DNA of 64,000 nucleotides from Nannobrachium achirus (taxonomy: Eukaryota; Chordata; Actinopteri; Myctophiformes; Myctophidae). The stretch is from NCBI GenBank assembly GCA_963921795.1, contig OY997647.1, positions 60,848,357 through 60,912,356 on the forward strand. The letters run 5' to 3'. The notes beneath the pieces are model-generated. The model had not been told where the DNA came from. It ran no database searches and worked only from the letters and a program-made list of their open reading frames with translations. Of the stretch, positions 60,232 through 64,000 are shown in pieces (position 1 is the stretch's first letter; each line of letters begins with the position of its first letter). Both the position numbers and the translations under genes were made by a program.

Positions 60232-62132
60232 ACCTTTATTTATTCTCGAAAAGAGCATTGAGGTTCACCCTCATTTGCAATGCTGACGAGATTACATACA
60301 AAAAGATCAACAATTAGCATACAAATATATAAAAAACAAAAACATCATAGACATCATAGACATTTAGTAAGTTAAAAACAATTGCACACTGAGGTAGGGA
60401 GGTCTAAGAGCATGTTATTAAATTGTCCATAGGATATTGGAGCATTCATTTTTAGCGTGAGTTGTAGAGTGTTCCATGAGACGGGGGCATCAAAACAGAA
60501 AGCTGATTTACCTACTGTAGTTCAGAGTGAATCGATGGAACCTGAAGTTGAGGCCAGTCACTTGAGCGTGATTATAGTAAATGTACCCCCATTGATTCCG
60601 GATGGGGCCCCATCCGGAATCAATGGGGGTACATTTTTTCAACAACTCAAGTCTCCGTGGTGTGAGTAATCAATAGGGGAAAAAAGTAATTTTGCGGGTG
60701 AACTACTCAGTTAAAAGCTATAACAAATCTGATTGCCAAAAACAGTAGATTTGTGTAGTGTATTAAATGTTACATACTATACTGTATCCATATTATTTGA
60801 TTACCTCTTATATTGTAGCCCACTAGGCTAAGATATATTAAATGTATTTCTTTATCCTGCTACAACATTGATGGCAATATTTATAAACAAGTCAAATGTC
60901 AGTCTGAGATTGAAATTGGCCTCTTTGTGTTATAGATAAATGAAGCCAGATGTTTTAGATATGAAGTCTTTGATGCTTCTGTATTGGTCTGGAGAACACA
61001 TGGAAAGCTCTTGTCTGACCCTTTGTCCAGAACACAAAATGACACACAGTTGCTCTCCAAATCCACAAATAATATCTGTGTGAACGTAAACCATATGTGG
61101 TTAGCAGGTTACGTTGATCAAAGTCATTTGGGACATCATGGTCATATGTTGAATCCAGAAAAACTCATATCAATTATTATTTATAACAGGGGTCTTCAAC
61201 GTTTTCAGGCCAAGGACCCCTTAGTTGAGAGAGATGAAGCAGGGACCCCCACAACCTTTTTTCATAGATTCCATACAGTTTCATTGTTTGACAGCACAAT
61301 CATCAGTGTTTTTTTGGATTCTTGTCAGTTTGTGTTTTCAGATATTTCACCACGTGAACCGTCAATACATTATTAACTTGACCTTTCACTCTGGACTTAG
61401 TCTGCTCTTTTTCCCCTCTACATCAAACCTCTTTGCCGAAAATAGATGATCTACAAGCTCACAACGCCTCGCACTGCGAGGCGTTGTGAGCTTGTAGATC
61501 TGCTATTTTTGGCTAAAGTTCTCAGATTATGGGTTCAAGTGGTTAATATAAAAAAGGAGAAAAAAAAGGTTTCTATCACACAAAGATTTGGAGGCCCCCC
61601 TGTAGTAACTCTGAGGACCTCCTAGGTCAGAGTCCTCAGAGATAACGTAACAGAGAAAGATTCTAGTATCTCCAAAAAGATGTAGTGTAGGAAAAACCAA
61701 ATCTAATCTTGTATCCATTCCGCAGTGTGTCTGAAGGGCATAAAGATCCTGAACAAATGTTACCTGTCTACACCCGTGAAGAAGCGCTATCACACAGCTA
61801 GCGACGACTGCAACGCCCTGGGCGGGGTCCTCGGCACGCCGACATCCACCGACGAGAACGACCAGCTCCGCGACTACCTCCGCCAGAGCATCGGTCCAGA
61901 CGAGCAGGTGTGGCTGGGCGTCAACGACATGGCGACTGAGGGCACCTGGGTGGACCAGTCTGGGCTGGACGTCGTGTACAGGAACTGGGACACGTCCAAC
62001 CGCCGGGCCCCTCAGCCCGACGGGGGCACGTCCCAGAACTGTGTCTCGCTCTCGGCGGCCGCAGGCGGGAAGTGGCTTGATGAGAACTGTCATGAGGAGA
62101 AGGTTTCCGTCTGCCAGTTCAACATCGTCTGA
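58886..62132 (+). CDS. CLEC3B: Tetranectin (C-type lectin domain family 3 member B)
   Basis: Three exons (58886-58973, 59552-59650, 61726-62132) in phases 1 and 1 encode 197 aa; human has 202 with the same three-exon plan. The start lies in a strong context (accATGG). Residues 1-20 are a signal peptide (CVLLGVLLLVNSAF). The end of exon 1 is a lysine run. Exon 2 encodes the alpha-helical trimerisation coiled coil (VAIEGLQQQINDIVQELNVL). Exon 3 is a complete C-type lectin-like domain with six cysteines (VCLKG, NKCY, DDCN, NCVS, ENCHE, VCQF), WLGVNDMATEGTWVD, a QPDGG loop and GKWLDENC, ending CQFNIV. Tetranectin is a secreted plasma and matrix trimer; in mammals it binds plasminogen kringle 4. 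The human residues K148 and E150 of that site are T and Q here, D165 is kept, so kringle and calcium binding may be altered. It lies 2.7 kb downstream of EXOSC7 on the same strand. Confidence 0.95.
59951..60035. repeat. Hairpin cassette, decayed left arm (CLEC3B intron 2)
   Basis: The left arm GTTCTGCAAGCTCACAA faces GAGCTTGTAGATCAGCTATT. Confidence 0.75.
60087..60714. mobile_element. TTAA MITE, AGGAGTAGTTCACCC family, interrupted copy
   Basis: TTAA-bounded ends as in the other copies. A (GATT)n-tailed LINE-like segment is inserted at about 60198-60560, and the inner palindrome (CATTGATTCCGGATGGGG and complement) is at 60588-60640. It lies in CLEC3B intron 2. Confidence 0.75.
60198..60560 (-). 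mobile_element. LINE-like 3' end with (GATT)n tail inserted in a MITE
   Basis: A (GATT)n tract at about 60198-60228 is followed by AAACCTTTATTTATTCTCG and CAATGCTGACGAGATTAC, the usual reversed 3' end of a fish non-LTR element. It splits the TTAA-flanked MITE at 60087-60714. It lies in CLEC3B intron 2. Confidence 0.5.
61187..61625 (+). mobile_element. hAT MITE family A copy in CLEC3B intron 2
   Basis: The left end CAGGGGTCTTCAACG at 61187 is followed by the family A body and an almost perfect hairpin cassette at 61433-61513. The right terminus is lost at about 61625, roughly 100 bp upstream of CLEC3B exon 3. Confidence 0.8.
61433..61513. repeat. Hairpin cassette in CLEC3B intron 2
   Basis: TTGCCGAAAATAG and CTATTTTTGGC bracket GATCTACAAGCTCAC, then AACGCCTCGCACTGCGAGGC and GTGAGCTTGTAGATC. 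The loop is a few bases. Confidence 0.9.
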
Positions 62133-64000
62133 ACAGCAAACATCTTAACCATAGTCGAATGCTTTCACTGCTAACCTGAAATAAGGGGGTTTAAACCAGT
62201 GAAGCTGGTTTTGCATTGGGACCTAATCCAAATCCATTGCACATTATCAGTCGCATTAATGTCGTATATCTTTTAAAAACCAAAATCAACAACAAGGAAA
62301 GCAAGTACATGTCGTCCCACATCTAGTGATGCATCAAAATGAAATTGTATAGAATGCGAGGCCACAAAACACCGGCCTGATGTGAACATCAAGTAGTTCA
62401 GTAGTTGTAACGTGTCTGGTACATTCTTTGTGGTTGCAGAAAAGCCTGACTAGAACATACGTTTTGAAAAACAATTCAAACAAACGGGCGGGGACAGAGG
62501 CCACTTGCAGTAGCATCACTGACCTCTGTGAATTGTAAATAGAAAGAGTGATGATAATGATATTGGTCGTTTCTTATTTTTGAAATCACATTAAACTCAC
62601 TTTTGGTGCTGGCACCTTACACTAATATTAAAGAGATGGGCGATGTATTTTTCTCCATGGGGAGGACCCTTCATAAAATAGTTTTTTTTGGGTCATGAAC
62701 CACATTTTAAGAAATACTGGTTTAAATCATGTCTTTGCCATGACAATCCTCTCTTCTGCAATGCCTTGCCAAATTGGTGCAAAGTTAAACCAAAGATTTC
62801 AGACTGCAATCCTTGACAGCTTTTATTTTGACATGTAGTCTAGCCTGAAAAATACAGTCAATAAACCATGGAAACAGTATTTTTAGGTTTTGTCGTTTTG
62901 TAAACCACTGTACTGCAAAAACGTTACTTGTGTAACTATTCTGGGACACTTAAAACTCAAAGAAGAATAGTTTACACTAGAAAAACACATCCAAAATAAT
63001 TAAGTCTTTTACTGGAAGTATGATGTTATTCTGTCAACTTGGCTTCTGCCTTGGCCGTTTCCAATAAAACTGTTCCACGGTAAACACTGGAGGCCTCTCC
63101 ACACCCTCACTGTTTTCCGTGGCTTAAGTTCCTGTGGTTGATGTCACGCTCACCGTCCATAATTCATAAAGGTCACTGTAGTTTAGAGTAAACACAACAG
63201 GTCATAGGCCAGTGTGAGATGACAGTTTTGTCAAATACTAAGCTATAAGTGTCAACCAAATTTGACAGAATTTATTGTAGAAAAGGAATAATAGAAAAAA
63301 GAAGAAAGGTTATTTACACAAAAACAAAACTATTTAAAAACACTAAAAGTTAACACATACATTGAGGAAAGGTCCTAAAATGCATTTCTTTAAATGCCCC
63401 AGCAGCCCCTAGAATCAGTGGCTTGCTTGTACTTACGAGCAAGATTCAAATAAAAACATTCAACGTCTCTATGGCAATGTTGAGAGAATGATAAGAGTCA
63501 CTTTCAACAGGTTTCAAGTAACAATTACAATAACATAATAACACGTGTGCCCCTAATTTGGAAACCATAGAAGCACATCAAGTACATGCAGGAAAATGAG
63601 AGTGAAACTGTCTTGGGGGGGAATGTGCTCCTTTTTCAGTTTCATTGGAAGCATGAATTTTAGGTAATGCACTTCTGTAGAGCCATAATAAAACATTAGA
63701 TGAGGAAACACAGATTTATTTTGAAGTGATTGAGTCACTCCAGGTTCAGTAAGTGACCATTTCCCAGTTTCCCTGAGTGTAATAAACCACTTAAACCCTG
63801 ATAACTTAGTTGACCAGGATCCCCCAGGGTTCTATTCTTGGTCCCTTCCTTTTCCACCCCTCTCTACACCAAAGCTCAAAATGCTTTGCGTCATATTTTG
63901 AGCTTGTAGATCGGCTATTTTCTTTGAGTGTTCACTCCAGAATAGAGACGATAGGGTTCACGTGGTTAATGCAGTGTTCTGTCACATTCCTCCATCACAG
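62133..64000. other. CLEC3B 3' flank
   Basis: AT-rich sequence with possible 3' UTR and polyadenylation signals, a one-armed hairpin cassette near 63892-63922 and no further exon recognised. Confidence 0.45.
62860..62865 (+). terminator. Possible CLEC3B polyadenylation signal
   Basis: AATAAA about 730 bp after the stop; another lies at about 63062. The choice cannot be made from sequence. Confidence 0.3.

Overview
The window is nuclear DNA from a vertebrate, almost certainly a ray-finned (teleost) fish. It holds small intron-containing genes whose proteins match vertebrate orthologues end to end. These are set in a dense field of fish-type repeats: long (CA)n/(GT)n tracts, hAT and TTAA-flanked MITEs, tRNA-type SINEs and LINE 3' tails. 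I cannot name the species; a clupeid-like or similarly microsatellite-rich teleost is only a guess. LAYOUT. 1-5.4 kb: LINE debris (two reverse transcriptase fragments on the minus strand) and a dispersed repeat. 5.4-8.5 kb: exon-like cassettes of an unrecognised, locally duplicated and decayed gene. 10.07-10.43 kb: a near-perfect 355-bp palindrome. 11.1-11.4 kb: a RecQ-helicase-like N-terminal fragment. 11.9-13.2 kb: five phase-compatible exons of an unplaced minus-strand gene. 16.8-20.5 kb: TMEM42 (plus, 3 exons, 166 aa). 29.1-40.4 kb: ZDHHC3 (minus, 6 coding exons, 298 aa), whose introns carry nested transposons. 47.1-56.2 kb: EXOSC7 (plus, 8 exons, 291 aa), whose intron 2 carries a roughly 32-copy minisatellite. 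58.9-62.1 kb: CLEC3B/tetranectin (plus, 3 exons, 197 aa). The rest is intergenic and repeat-rich. GENES TOGETHER. TMEM42-ZDHHC3-EXOSC7-CLEC3B is the same order and relative orientation as human 3p21.31, without the intervening TGM4, so this is a conserved syntenic block. The products are not functionally coupled: a multispanning membrane protein, a Golgi S-acyltransferase, a core RNA exosome ring subunit and a secreted C-type lectin-like protein. MOST UNUSUAL SIGNAL. A hairpin cassette of about 50-80 bp has arms built on GATCTACAAGCTCAC and its complement. It occurs at more than 20 places, standing alone, inside at least three unrelated MITE families and inside introns. Other points of note are UG-repeat tracts abutting three splice sites, two clusters of CArG boxes, a Penelope-like fragment with a hammerhead-ribozyme core, and substitutions at the calcium/kringle-binding residues of tetranectin.
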